From NCBI GenBank assembly GCA_963838885.1, contig CAWITB010000002.1, positions 1-64,000 of the forward strand: DNA of 64,000 bases, read 5' to 3'. This document shows, piece by piece, positions 25,679 through 34,439 of this stretch. This stretch comes from JAICMB01 sp963838885. Lineage in GTDB: Bacteria; Acidobacteriota; Terriglobia; Bryobacterales; Bryobacteraceae. A program made the position numbers and the translations under genes. Under the pieces are notes generated by a model. It saw nothing but the letters and a program-made list of their open reading frames with translations, was not told the origin of the DNA and searched no databases. Positions within the stretch are counted from its first letter, which is position 1, and the number at the start of each line of letters is the position of its first letter.

Positions 25679-26281
25679 ATGGATCAATACGATACCACTG
25701 CAGGGTCTCTGAGAGCCAAAGTGGAACAAATCGCGGAGCAAATCTCTCAACAAGCTCAGCGAAACGCTCCCGCCGCCGAACCGTTCTTCATTTGCGATGT
25801 CTTTCACGCGGTCGAAAACGCCGCGGGCGACGTCGCCAATGCGGTCGGCGACGCCGTCAATGCGGCCGTAAACGCCACCCACGACGCGGTGAACGCCGTC
25901 GAGAATGTCGGGAAGGACGTCATTAACGTAACAGCAAATGCCGTCCACGCGACTGAAAACATTGTGAATGCCGTTACGGCGCACACGGATGTGATACACA
26001 ATATCGCGAACGTAACACTGGAGGCGATTAATGTCACGCCCGATATTGTCGACTTCATAGGTTTTTCACCTCAGGTTGAGGGCCATGAAAAGGCTTCGGC
26101 AGCCTCGCAGGCCCAAGCCAAAGCTTCGGCCGCGCAGTTGCTTCAGGCCCGGCGAGCGCTGCTTCGCGAAAAGAACAATGCCCTTGCCACTCGATCGGCC
26201 GCCAAGAGGATCGAAATCAAGGATAAGATCGCGGCGGTACGCGAGCGCATCGCGGCCGCAAGTCAGCGTTCGAGCGGGTAA
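25679..26281 (+). CDS. Unrecognised helical Asn/Ala/Val-rich protein, first of two tandem paralogs
   Basis: A protein of 200 residues with no signal peptide and no recognised family. Three zones: a conserved head (1-50: DQYD, KVEQIAEQISQQAQRN, EPFF); a central 51-118 rich in Asn, Ala, Val, His and Asp with imperfect repeats such as NAVGDAVNAAVNATHDAVNAV, which would form an amphipathic helix with few positive charges; and a basic tail (about 133-196) of helix type, QLLQARRALLREKNNAL. Head and tail are shared with the next gene and the centre diverges. GGAGG lies 6 bp before the ATG. Two further genes downstream resemble SdpA and SdpB, so this may be their substrate; that is inference. Confidence 0.7.
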   Translation: MDQYDTTAGSLRAKVEQIAEQISQQAQRNAPAAEPFFICDVFHAVENAAGDVANAVGDAVNAAVNATHDAVNAVENVGKDVINVTANAVHATENIVNAVTAHTDVIHNIANVTLEAINVTPDIVDFIGFSPQVEGHEKASAASQAQAKASAAQLLQARRALLREKNNALATRSAAKRIEIKDKIAAVRERIAAASQRSSG

Positions 26282-26290
26282 GTTGAACAT

Positions 26291-26366
26291 CCAACGGCGC
26301 GGCTTACTTTCACGACAGTCCTGTGTTATTGAGAGGATTTGATTGATAGTTTGCCGCGACCGTTGG
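26291..26366. promoter_or_regulatory. Long inverted repeat between the two paralogs
   Basis: CCAACGGCGCGGC at 26291-26303 is complementary, with one bulged base, to GCCGCGACCGTTGG at 26353-26366. The 49-base loop contains a smaller hairpin (ACAG TC CTGT). A folded leader or processing site between the paralogs would fit; there is no T-run, so it is not a standard intrinsic terminator. Confidence 0.45.
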
Positions 26367-26392
26367 ACCTGATTGACACCGGAGGAGGACTC

Positions 26393-26998
26393 ATGCATCA
26401 ATACGATGCCGCCGCTCAGTCTTTAACGGCCAAGGTGGAAAAAATCGCCGAGCAAATCTCTCAACAAGCGCTGCGAAACGCCCCCGGCGTGGAACCATTC
26501 TTTATTGACAATGTCTTCCAAGCCGTGGAGAACGCCGCCGGGGACGTCGCCGACTCTGTGGAACGCGCCGTCAATGCGGGAGTCAATGCCACGCACGATT
26601 TGATTAACGACGTTGCCACGTTGGTGCATAACGCGGCAACGCAAGACGTCATCATTCACGCAACCGGCGACCTCGTCCAGGTCGTTACGGACCATACGGC
26701 CGCGATACACAACATTGCGAACGTAACGCTCGAGAACGTTCTTGCTGTTGCCACGCCCGGCTTGCTCGACGACGTAGGATTCGCGCCGGACATTGAAGGC
26801 CAGAAGGCCACGGCGGCATCGCGAGCTCAAGCCAGAGCTTCCTCCGCGCAGTTGCTTCAAGCGCGGCGAGCGCTGCTTCGCGAAAAGAGCAATGCCCTCA
26901 GCGCTCAAACGGCGGCGAAGAGGACCGAAATCAGGGAGAAGATCGCGGCCGCTCGCGAACGCCTTACGGTCCCCGGCCCGCGTTCCGGAGGGAAGTAA
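26393..26998 (+). CDS. Unrecognised helical protein, second of two tandem paralogs
   Basis: A protein of 201 residues, clearly a duplicate of the preceding gene. Shared parts are the head (HQYD, KVEKIAEQISQQALRN, EPFFI, AVENAAGDVA), VNATHD and IHNIANVTLE in the centre, and the tail SAQLLQARRALLREKSNAL with AAKR and EIREKIAAARER. The centre differs most (about 56-105). Its leader also matches the first copy (GACACC then GGAGGA just before TCATG), so the duplication included the ribosome binding site. No catalytic motif, signal peptide or membrane helix is evident. Confidence 0.7.
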   Translation: MHQYDAAAQSLTAKVEKIAEQISQQALRNAPGVEPFFIDNVFQAVENAAGDVADSVERAVNAGVNATHDLINDVATLVHNAATQDVIIHATGDLVQVVTDHTAAIHNIANVTLENVLAVATPGLLDDVGFAPDIEGQKATAASRAQARASSAQLLQARRALLREKSNALSAQTAAKRTEIREKIAAARERLTVPGPRSGGK

Positions 26999-27041
26999 AT
27001 CGGGGGATCGGGGCGCCGCTCGCGCGCTCCGGTTATTATAT

Positions 27042-27587
27042 ATGACTACGATCTGCCTCATCGTTCTAGGCTTGTGGTTTCTTGTGTCTGCGCTTTCGCA
27101 ATTGAACTTTGCGACCAGTGAAAAAAACGGGAAAGACTTCTCCTTCGGTCTTCTAAACGCGACCAGAGCGTTAAAGGCCCGCGATATCTTTTCTCTGATC
27201 CCCAACTGGAGCTTCTTTGCGCCGCGCCCGGGGACGTCCGACTATCACCTGTTATTCCGGGATATCGATTTAAGTGGGCAGTGCGGCAAATGGCGGGAAC
27301 TGTCGTTAGCGGACGCCCGCACGCTAACGGGCGCGATATGGAATGCGCCCAAGCGAAGCCGTAAGGTTCTTTCCGACGTCGTGCGCGGGCTGGTCCGTCT
27401 GGCGCAAGACAAATCGCGAAAGGATTTCTGCTTGACCCTTCCCTATCTGGCAATCCTGAACTACGTATCGTCTCTTCCACGCGAGGATCGTTCGGTCAGG
27501 ACACAATTCATGATTCTGATGTCGCATGGATTCATTTCGGAGCTGGACCCTCAGTTTGTCTTCATGTCGAATGTACACAGACTTTAA
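27042..27587 (+). CDS. SdpA-like membrane-anchored protein
   Basis: A protein of 181 residues: an N-terminal membrane helix (about 3-22), then a soluble domain containing IPNWSFFAPRPGTSDYHLLF (about 48-67), the kind of Pro/Trp/Phe-rich segment found in SdpA-type proteins and in small partners of HTTM proteins. SdpA in Bacillus subtilis helps mature the SdpC toxin. The remainder matches nothing I recognise. ATG 27042 is 43 bp after the second paralog, and the HTTM gene starts 2 nt after its stop. The SdpA link rests on one motif plus gene order, so it is tentative. Confidence 0.55.
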   Translation: MTTICLIVLGLWFLVSALSQLNFATSEKNGKDFSFGLLNATRALKARDIFSLIPNWSFFAPRPGTSDYHLLFRDIDLSGQCGKWRELSLADARTLTGAIWNAPKRSRKVLSDVVRGLVRLAQDKSRKDFCLTLPYLAILNYVSSLPREDRSVRTQFMILMSHGFISELDPQFVFMSNVHRL

Positions 27588-27589
27588 CT

Positions 27590-28417
27590 ATGCCTCTCAA
27601 TATCGATGTTTACGAGTTTTGGATTGCGCTGATCGCGTGCGTAGGCGGATTCATTTCTACACTGGAATGGATCTCGAATCGGCGGCAGTTGAAAGACGAC
27701 GGTCTATTTAGCTGGGCGGTGTTTGAAACCCGCGGTGTTGTCATTAGACCCGAGCCTCTCGAACGGTTCCTGAACTGGCTCGTGTCTTACCACTCTTTTC
27801 TCTGCATCTTGGCTGTACGGCTGGCGGCCTTACTCTGTCTCCCGGTGGCTCTTTGGTATCGAACGGGCTCTACCGCAATTTTGGCGCTGGTCGTTTGCTC
27901 TTCGCTGCTGATGCACTTCCGTTGCCCCTTTGGAATGGATGGTTCGGACCAGATGCTGACTCAGATCTTTGGCGCTCTGTTCATCGGCCATCTGAGTGGG
28001 TCGGACCTGGGACACAAAGCGGCGCTGTGGTACATTTGCGCGCAGGCCTGCCTCTCCTATTTCACCTCGGGCCTGGCCAAGGCAGTGTCGCCGCACTGGC
28101 GCGACGGTAAAGTAATATTCAACATCTTCAATACGCGAACCTATGGATACGAGCCTGCCGCAAGATTGTTGATGAGCAGTCCAGGGGTTACCGGCGTCCT
28201 GGGCCGGGGAGCGGTTTTCATGGAGTGCGTTTTCCCGCTCTCCCTCCTGGTGGGATTCCCGGCATGTTTGCTCTTCATCGCCTGGGGAGTCGCATTTCAC
28301 GCCATGAACGCAGTCGTAATGGGATTGAACTCGTTTTTCTGGTCCTTTGTGGCGACCTACCCCGCGGTTCTCTACTGCTCCATCGCGCTCGGCGCAGTCA
28401 TTCATAGCGCTATTTGA
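27590..28417 (+). CDS. HTTM-domain membrane protein (SdpB / vitamin K-dependent carboxylase-like)
   Basis: A protein of 275 residues with about six membrane helices. Family marks of HTTM/SdpB proteins are RCPFGMDGSDQM (111-122) and SGLAKAVSPHWRDG (160-173). The latter aligns by pattern with the active-site region of vitamin K-dependent gamma-carboxylase, with Lys164 at the position of its catalytic lysine. SdpB is needed to produce the active Sdp peptide toxin in Bacillus. Coupling to the SdpA-like gene (2-nt gap) strengthens the call. Its 3' end overlaps the convergent M23 peptidase gene by 8 nt. Confidence 0.72.
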   Translation: MPLNIDVYEFWIALIACVGGFISTLEWISNRRQLKDDGLFSWAVFETRGVVIRPEPLERFLNWLVSYHSFLCILAVRLAALLCLPVALWYRTGSTAILALVVCSSLLMHFRCPFGMDGSDQMLTQIFGALFIGHLSGSDLGHKAALWYICAQACLSYFTSGLAKAVSPHWRDGKVIFNIFNTRTYGYEPAARLLMSSPGVTGVLGRGAVFMECVFPLSLLVGFPACLLFIAWGVAFHAMNAVVMGLNSFFWSFVATYPAVLYCSIALGAVIHSAI

Positions 28418-29285
28418 AAAGGCTATTGCGGACCAGCCAACGCCCGCTGAAGAGCAGCGGGACTCCCTCGCCGTCGAGCATGGAAGTGGGTTCTCCCCCT
28501 CGCTTGGCGTGAATGTGTAAGTGCGGCTCGCTAGTGTTCCCGGAATTGCCCACCCGCGCCAGCGGTTGTCCCAGTTCCACGGAATCTCCCGCGTGCACCA
28601 CAACGCTTTCGTTCATCAAATGAGCCAGGCCAACGTAGATATCTCGCCCATTGCGCCGAAGGATAACGTGATTTCCCGCCGGATGAGAGCGATCCATTTT
28701 ACCCGGCGCCTGGTCGGGTAACCCGTTCACGACGGCCGTGACCATGCCAGAGCAAGGACTGTATACGGTTTTTCCAAAGATGCAGTAGCGTTCGAGCCTG
28801 GCGGGAAAGACGCCCCGCGCACGCGCGCCCCACCAATTCAGCGCCACGATGTCCAGAGCGAATCGTTGCGAGTTCGAAACGTGGTGAGCATTCAACAACT
28901 GCGAGGCCCCGCCATGAGCAACGCAGAACAGCGGCCCGCGTAAAGGGAATGCCAGATCAATGGCCGTGTTTGCCCCCGGCCTGCGCAGGCCGAGCACCGC
29001 CAGGCACAAAGCCCCACTGAGCACGACGGCGCCCCACCACCACGCTTTTTGACAAGCAACCAGCAAAAGGGCCAGCAGAAGAGCGTATCGCAAATAATAG
29101 CTGGCGAGATCCCAGCGAGCTACAAAGAAGAGATAGAGGAAAACAACCACGCCGGCAATGAAGACTGCCGACGACGACAGTCGCCACAGCCCCAAAACAA
29201 TAAGGAGCGACAGACAATTGAACGCGACCGCGGCACAAGACGACCGTCGAACGTCGATCGGGCGAGGCGCTTTCCTTCGAAACAC
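28410..29285 (-). CDS. Membrane-anchored M23 (LytM) family peptidase
   Basis: A protein of 291 residues. The first 105 residues hold three or four membrane helices. The rest is an M23 peptidase domain with QRFALD (about 142-147, the first metal-site aspartate), GNHVIL and the HxH motif PHLHIH near residue 260. Here the first metal-binding histidine of the usual H-x-x-x-D motif is Gln or Arg, a variant seen in some M23 groups. It may cut peptidoglycan cross-links. GTG 29285 is used as the start because no ATG precedes the first helix. It converges on the Sdp-like cassette. Confidence 0.78.
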   Translation of the reverse strand: MFRRKAPRPIDVRRSSCAAVAFNCLSLLIVLGLWRLSSSAVFIAGVVVFLYLFFVARWDLASYYLRYALLLALLLVACQKAWWWGAVVLSGALCLAVLGLRRPGANTAIDLAFPLRGPLFCVAHGGASQLLNAHHVSNSQRFALDIVALNWWGARARGVFPARLERYCIFGKTVYSPCSGMVTAVVNGLPDQAPGKMDRSHPAGNHVILRRNGRDIYVGLAHLMNESVVVHAGDSVELGQPLARVGNSGNTSEPHLHIHAKRGGEPTSMLDGEGVPLLFSGRWLVRNSLFK

Positions 29286-29297
29286 CGGGCTGCCGCG

Positions 29298-30263
29298 TTA
29301 CGCCGCAGCCATCTGGCGCGTGAGAAAACTCTCGATTTCCTGCAACTCATCCTCGCCCAGCCGAAAATCCATCGCGCCGATCACTCCCCTGGCCTGCTCC
29401 GCCGAGCGCATTCCCACGATCGCCGCCGTCACCTCCGGCCGCCGCAGCGTCCACGCGATCGCGACCTCGCCCGCGCTGCGCCCATGCCGCTCGCCGATGC
29501 GCCGCAATAGGTCGGCCAACTCCAGATTCCGCGAAAGCGCCGGTTCCTGAAACTCTGGCCTTTTGCGGCGATGATCATCGGGCGCGAAATTCGCGACCCG
29601 CTCCTTCGTCATCGTGCCCGTCAGAAGTCCGCTCTTCATCGGCGAGTACACGATGACGCCGATGTTGTGCCGCGCGGCGAAAGGAAGGGTTTCCCGCTCG
29701 ATATCGCGCGCCAGCAAAGAGTAGGGCGGCTGCAGCGATGTAATCGGCGCTATTTTGAGGCAGCGTTCCATGTCTTGCGCATTGAAATTGGAAACGCCGA
29801 TCCAGCGCGCCTTCCCTTCCTTTTGCAGCTTCGCCATCTCGCTCCAGCCCTCTTCGATTTCCTCTTCGGGCTGCGGCCAGTGGATCTGGTAAAGGTCGAT
29901 CGCGTCCAACTTGAGACGGCGTAAACTCGCTTCGCACTCGCGTCGCACCGAAGCGGCCTTCAAACTGGCGCTGATCTTGCCTTCGCTATCCCACAGGCGT
30001 TCGCATTTCGTGAACACGTACGGTTTCCGCGAGCGCCCTTCGAGCGCGCGGCCCACGACTTCTTCCGAATGCCCCAGCCCGTACACCGCCGCCGTGTCGA
30101 TCCAGTTCACGCCTGCGTCGAGGGCCGCATGAATCGCCTCGATCGACTGGCGGTCGTCCTGCGGCCCCCATGCGAACGTCCATCCGCCGCCGCCCATCGC
30201 CCAGGCTCCCACGCCGATCGGAGTGATATGAAGATCGCTGTTACCGAGCTGTCTCGTTTGCAT
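29298..30263 (-). CDS. Aldo/keto reductase
   Basis: A protein of 321 residues with the complete AKR catalytic tetrad: Asp56 (WIDTA), Tyr61 (AVYG), Lys86 (VFTKCE) and His128 (QIHWP). The C-terminal NADPH-binding part holds VYSPMKSGLLTG and AAIVGMRS. Such enzymes reduce sugar or other carbonyls with NADPH. Its start overlaps the end of the oxidoreductase gene by 23 nt, so the aminotransferase, oxidoreductase and this reductase form one operon. Confidence 0.93.
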   Translation of the reverse strand: MQTRQLGNSDLHITPIGVGAWAMGGGGWTFAWGPQDDRQSIEAIHAALDAGVNWIDTAAVYGLGHSEEVVGRALEGRSRKPYVFTKCERLWDSEGKISASLKAASVRRECEASLRRLKLDAIDLYQIHWPQPEEEIEEGWSEMAKLQKEGKARWIGVSNFNAQDMERCLKIAPITSLQPPYSLLARDIERETLPFAARHNIGVIVYSPMKSGLLTGTMTKERVANFAPDDHRRKRPEFQEPALSRNLELADLLRRIGERHGRSAGEVAIAWTLRRPEVTAAIVGMRSAEQARGVIGAMDFRLGEDELQEIESFLTRQMAAA

Positions 30264-31431
30264 GTTCCGTTTCCACGTCTACTGTGACGCCGCCATTCAG
30301 GATAGATTTCCTGGCCGCCTCGATCACCCGTTCGTTGTAACGGCTATTGGACGGCGTCGCCAGCAGGGCTTCCTCATCAATGCCACGCAGCGCGGCTTGC
30401 CGATCTTCCGCCGCTTCGACGCGCAGGCACGCGGCGACCAGAGCCTCGATCGAACGGAAACCGTAGCCCGTGGGCGTGAGGCCCTCGCCCGCCACATCGA
30501 CGTACTGGAAATAATCCGGGCTCGGCTCCGCATACATGGTCGCGCCCGCGTCCGAGCGTCGATCCGTATAAACGTATTCAAGGCCGCGGTATTGATCGGA
30601 GTGCCGCAGCATCGCTCCGCGCTCGCCGTTGGCGCAATAGAGCGTCAGGCCTTGCATATTGGTCCCCGGACCCTCGTCGGGAAAACTCAGCGAATTTTGT
30701 ACGTTCAGACAGGCGCCGTTGTTCCAGATCACGCGCGCGTCGGTCCATAGAAAACCGTCCTGGCCGTTGGGGAACTTGTCTTTTATTCCGTAAACGCTCA
30801 CCTTGGCCGGCAGCAGTCCGGTGATGAAGTGCGCCAGATCGATATAATGGCAGCCTACGTAAGTGAAAGCGTCGGAATTTTCAACCGTGCACCAGTTCTG
30901 AAAATTCGAGTCGCGATAGTACCACTTTTCCATCAGGCATGCGGTTCCGAGGCGAAACGCGCCGAAACGGCCTTGACGGTACGCGCGCCGGGCGATCAGG
31001 CTACGTGGATCGAAACGCTTGTGGTATTCGATTCCTACGAAGAGCCCGCGCCGGCGCGCCTCCTTTTCAATCGCGATCGAATCGGCCGCGCGCAGTACCA
31101 GAGGCTTGACACAAATCACGTGATGTCCCGCCTCCAGCGCTCGCATTATGGCTTCGAAATGAAGCGGATCGGGCAATGCGACGATGGCAATACTTCCCGC
31201 TGGCATCTCCGCCAAAGCTTCCCCATACGGCTTCAGGAAAGCGCGGAAATGCTCACTCGGGAATGCCTGCCGTATAATTGCCGACCCGGCCAGCGCCGCG
31301 AGCGTGCTCTCGCGCCGCGCGCAGACCGTAATCTCTCCCACGATGCTCGAGCGGCGAAGCTGGTATAACGACGGCAGGATCTGATCGTGTACGATCATCC
31401 CGCCGCCGACGACGGTGACGGCAATCGCCAT
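30241..31431 (-). CDS. Gfo/Idh/MocA family oxidoreductase
   Basis: A protein of 396 residues. The N-terminal Rossmann domain starts with VTVVGGGMIVHDQ, and the EKP-like motif of the family reads VICVKPLVL (about 112-120). A YHKRFDP segment near 155 and a beta-sheet C-terminal domain follow. These enzymes oxidise or reduce sugars and polyols with NAD(P). ATG 31431 overlaps the stop of the upstream aminotransferase (TGATG). The open frame further upstream belongs to another gene. Confidence 0.9.
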   Translation of the reverse strand: MAIAVTVVGGGMIVHDQILPSLYQLRRSSIVGEITVCARRESTLAALAGSAIIRQAFPSEHFRAFLKPYGEALAEMPAGSIAIVALPDPLHFEAIMRALEAGHHVICVKPLVLRAADSIAIEKEARRRGLFVGIEYHKRFDPRSLIARRAYRQGRFGAFRLGTACLMEKWYYRDSNFQNWCTVENSDAFTYVGCHYIDLAHFITGLLPAKVSVYGIKDKFPNGQDGFLWTDARVIWNNGACLNVQNSLSFPDEGPGTNMQGLTLYCANGERGAMLRHSDQYRGLEYVYTDRRSDAGATMYAEPSPDYFQYVDVAGEGLTPTGYGFRSIEALVAACLRVEAAEDRQAALRGIDEEALLATPSNSRYNERVIEAARKSILNGGVTVDVETEHANETAR

Positions 31432-32816
31432 CAGCCCACGGCCGCCCGCGGGGCGCGAAGCGCCTCCCCGAATGCTTCTTCCAGTACGCCCGCGCTTTCC
31501 AAAATCGCTTCCTCCGTGATCGTCAGCGGCGGCGCAATCTTGACCGTTCCCCCGCCCGGTCCCACCGGCGAGAACATCAATACGCCCTTCTCCCAACACA
31601 GCCGCACGATGTCCCACGCCAGATCGCCGTCCGGCTTGTTCGTCCCGGCATGCACGCAGCAGACGCCCGCCACCAGCCCTTTTCCGTATACGACGCCGAT
31701 TTGGGGATGACGCGCTTTGATCTCGCTCAGCCGGCGATGCAGCGTTGCGCCCGTCTCCCTCGCGCGCGCCGCCAGATTCTCGCCAACGATGATGTCGATC
31801 GACGCCAGCGCCGCCGCGCAGCACACCGGATTTCCCGTGTGCGTGGAGGTCATGGTCCCGGGCGCCGGCAGATCCATCAGATCGGCCCTCCCGGCGACCG
31901 CGGCGAGTGGAAGCGAGCTGCTGATTCCTTTGCCGAACGTAGCCAGGTCCGGCGTAATGCCGTAATGCTCAAACCCGAACATCGTGCCCGTACGCCCAAA
32001 CCCGGCCTGCACTTCATCGCACACCAACACGACGTTGTGCCCGCTGCACCATTGGCGCAGCGATTGCATGAACTCGACCGGCGCGAAGGCCGCCGTCCCG
32101 CCTTGATACGTTTCGAGAATCACGCCGGCGACGTTGCGCTGCTCAATCCCCTGCTCCCCGAGATTGCGGAGAAACGCCTCGAAGGAAGTATCCGTATTCC
32201 GGAAACCGTCGGGAAACGGCGCCTGCACGAACCCGCGATCCAGGTTGACGATCCAATCCTTCAGCGCTGGGATACCTCCGGCCTGCTGCGCCCCCAGCGT
32301 GCGGCCGTGAAAGGAATCGGCGAACGAAACGATGACGTGCTTGGCGCGTCCACCCGCCTTCAGACCGTGCGTGCGGCATAGCTTGATGGCGCACTCGACC
32401 GCTTCGGAGCCCGTGGTCAGCAGAAAAATTTTCTTCAGCGGTTCCGGCATCAGACCCGAAAGCCGCTCCACCAGCCGCGCGCGAATCTCGCTCGGGAAAC
32501 AATAGTTGGTCAGAAGATGGGACGAGGCCTGCCGGATAATCGCATCGACGATTTCCTGCCGCCCGTGCCCAGCATTCGTGATCAGAACGCCGGAGGACCA
32601 GTCGATCCAGCAGTTGCCGTAGGGATCGTGGACCTGAAAGCCCTCGGCGCGGTCCCAGATCACCGGCGGCTGACCCTGCATCGCGAGCGGCTCGTAGCGC
32701 TTCAGGCGCTCAAGCAACGACAGCGATCCGGGCGCGGGTAGCTCCGTCATAATCCTCCGCAGCGAAGTTTCGACGCGAGCGACCGGGCGGGGCTTCAGTT
32801 CGAATACGTGCGTCAT
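31431..32816 (-). CDS. Class III PLP-dependent aminotransferase
   Basis: A protein of 461 residues with the class III pattern: TTGSEAVECAIKL (134-146), SFHGRT (168-173), Asp267 in LVCDEVQAGFGRTG and the Schiff-base lysine Lys296 in ATFGKGISSSLP. Members act on omega-amino acids, amino sugars or polyamine-like amines. Next to an Idh/MocA and an aldo/keto reductase it may serve an amino-sugar or aminopolyol pathway; this is inference. The long N-terminus carries a second ATG at residue 23 as an alternative start. Confidence 0.92.
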   Translation of the reverse strand: MTHVFELKPRPVARVETSLRRIMTELPAPGSLSLLERLKRYEPLAMQGQPPVIWDRAEGFQVHDPYGNCWIDWSSGVLITNAGHGRQEIVDAIIRQASSHLLTNYCFPSEIRARLVERLSGLMPEPLKKIFLLTTGSEAVECAIKLCRTHGLKAGGRAKHVIVSFADSFHGRTLGAQQAGGIPALKDWIVNLDRGFVQAPFPDGFRNTDTSFEAFLRNLGEQGIEQRNVAGVILETYQGGTAAFAPVEFMQSLRQWCSGHNVVLVCDEVQAGFGRTGTMFGFEHYGITPDLATFGKGISSSLPLAAVAGRADLMDLPAPGTMTSTHTGNPVCCAAALASIDIIVGENLAARARETGATLHRRLSEIKARHPQIGVVYGKGLVAGVCCVHAGTNKPDGDLAWDIVRLCWEKGVLMFSPVGPGGGTVKIAPPLTITEEAILESAGVLEEAFGEALRAPRAAVG

Positions 32817-32885
32817 TCGTATATTCTCGCGTATATTCTCGCATCACTCCAATCCGCCTCGCCGCCCCTCAGAATTGCCCAACGG

Positions 32886-32946
32886 AAGATGAGCATGAAA
32901 TTGGGGAAGTGTGCGGGGCGGTTTCCAACGCAAGATGAGCATGAAA
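32886..32946. repeat. 15-bp direct repeat beside the transposase relic
   Basis: AAGATGAGCATGAAA occurs at 32886-32900 and 32932-32946, 46 bp apart, directly upstream of the transposase start. Each copy follows similar bases. It may be part of the element end or a duplication made on insertion. Confidence 0.4.
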
Positions 32947-32991
32947 AGGAAAGAATGGGGTAGGCGGTGGCGCGGCGGGGTGCAAGTGCGC

Positions 32992-34180
32992 ATGCGGAAT
33001 GCCGAGAGCCTAAGCCAGGAAGAGATCCGTGACTTTCTCAAGTCGAGCCAAACGATCGAGTGGCGAGGTGCGGGCGAAGCGAAAAGTACGCCTGGGTGGA
33101 GCGGGTGTTGGGAGCGCAGAACTATGGCGAGTTGGGCAAGCGAGAGCGGGGTGTGGTGCGAGCCTATGTGGAAAAGGTGACGGGAATGAGCGTGTACAAC
33201 GACGCGATTGATCCGGGCGTTTCTCGACCACAAAGGTGGTGAGGGCTGCGCCGTACCAACGGCGCCGCTTCACATTCCGGTACACGCCCGAGGACATGGC
33301 GCTGCTGGCGGAGGTGGACCGTGCGCACGAGCGGTTGAGCGGGCCGGCCACGCGCCGCATTCTGCAGCGCGAGTACGAGCAGCACGGCAACAGGCAATAC
33401 GAGCGGCTGGCGAAGATCAGCGTGGGGCCTTGTACAACCTGCGAGCCGGCGCGCGCTATCGCAATTAGGCTGCGGGTTCGAGGGCCCGCGGTCCACCGCG
33501 ATCGGCATCGGCGAGCGGCGCAGGCCCGAGCCGCACGGCCGCCCCGGGGGTGTATCAGATCAATGCCGTAGACACGGTGATGCAATGGCAAGTGGTGGGT
33601 TGCGCGAGCAAGATCAGCGAAGCCTACGTGTTGCCCGTGCTCACAGCGGTGCTGGCGCAGTTTCCCTTCACGGTATTCGGGTTTCACGTCGACAACGGCT
33701 CGGAATACATCAATCATCGCGTGGCGAAAAAGTTGCAGAAGCTGCACGCGGAGTTCACCAAGTGCCGAGCCTGCCGCAGTCAGGACAACGCGCTGGCGGA
33801 AGGTTAAGAAAGGCGCGATAATTCGCAAACTGATCGGCTACGGATACATCGCGGGCGAGCATGCCGACGCGATCGGGAAGTTTTATGCGCAGCACTTAAA
33901 TCCGTATCTGAATTTTCACCGGCCCTGCGGTTTTGCCACGGATAGCCTGGACGAGCACGGCGAAGGCCGGCGCCAATACAAGATTGAACATTATCTGACG
34001 CCATTGGAGAAGCTGAAGTCGTTGGAACGGCCCGAGCAACACGCCGGGCCTGAGCTTGGGGGAGTTGGAACGAGAGGCGCTGGCGGTAAGCGATACCGAG
34101 TGCGCACGCAAGATGAACCCCGCCAAGTCGCGGCTGCTGCGGCACTGCAAAGTACAGGCTCTGGTTCCACAACCGTGCCG
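32992..34180 (+). pseudogene. Integrase-core (DDE) transposase, decayed
   Basis: Fragments in several plus-strand frames follow the order of one integrase-catalytic transposase: SLSQEEIRDFLKSSQTIEW at the N-terminus (from ATG 32992), YAWVERVLGAQNYGELGKRERG, AEVDRAHERLSGPATRRIL, and INAVDTVMQWQVVGCASKISEAYVLPVL with FHVDNGSEYINH (catalytic core). Then come IRKLIGYGYIAGEHADAI, LNPYLNFHRPCGFATDSLD and a C-terminal DTECARKM. At least four frame changes and some missing segments mean it cannot be active. The family resembles IS481-like or related integrase-core elements common in acidobacteria. No clear terminal inverted repeats were found. Confidence 0.75.
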
Positions 34181-34439
34181 ATACGGAACCGGAGGCCATG
34201 GAAATGCCGGGGCCCGCAGCGCTCAGCGCGCCAACGAGCTCCGCGAGCGCATCGCTTGCCTCTACGCGAGAGGCTTGTCGAAAACAGCTCGGTCATACCG
34301 GGCCACATTCTCCTCAATGCCTCTCGCCGGCTCGGCTATGAAAGCGGAACGGCTGTCATACGCGCTCCCACGATCTGGTAACGATCTTTGACGTTCGACG
34401 GCTTCCTTCCGCAGGAGCATTGCGTTAGAGGACACGCCA

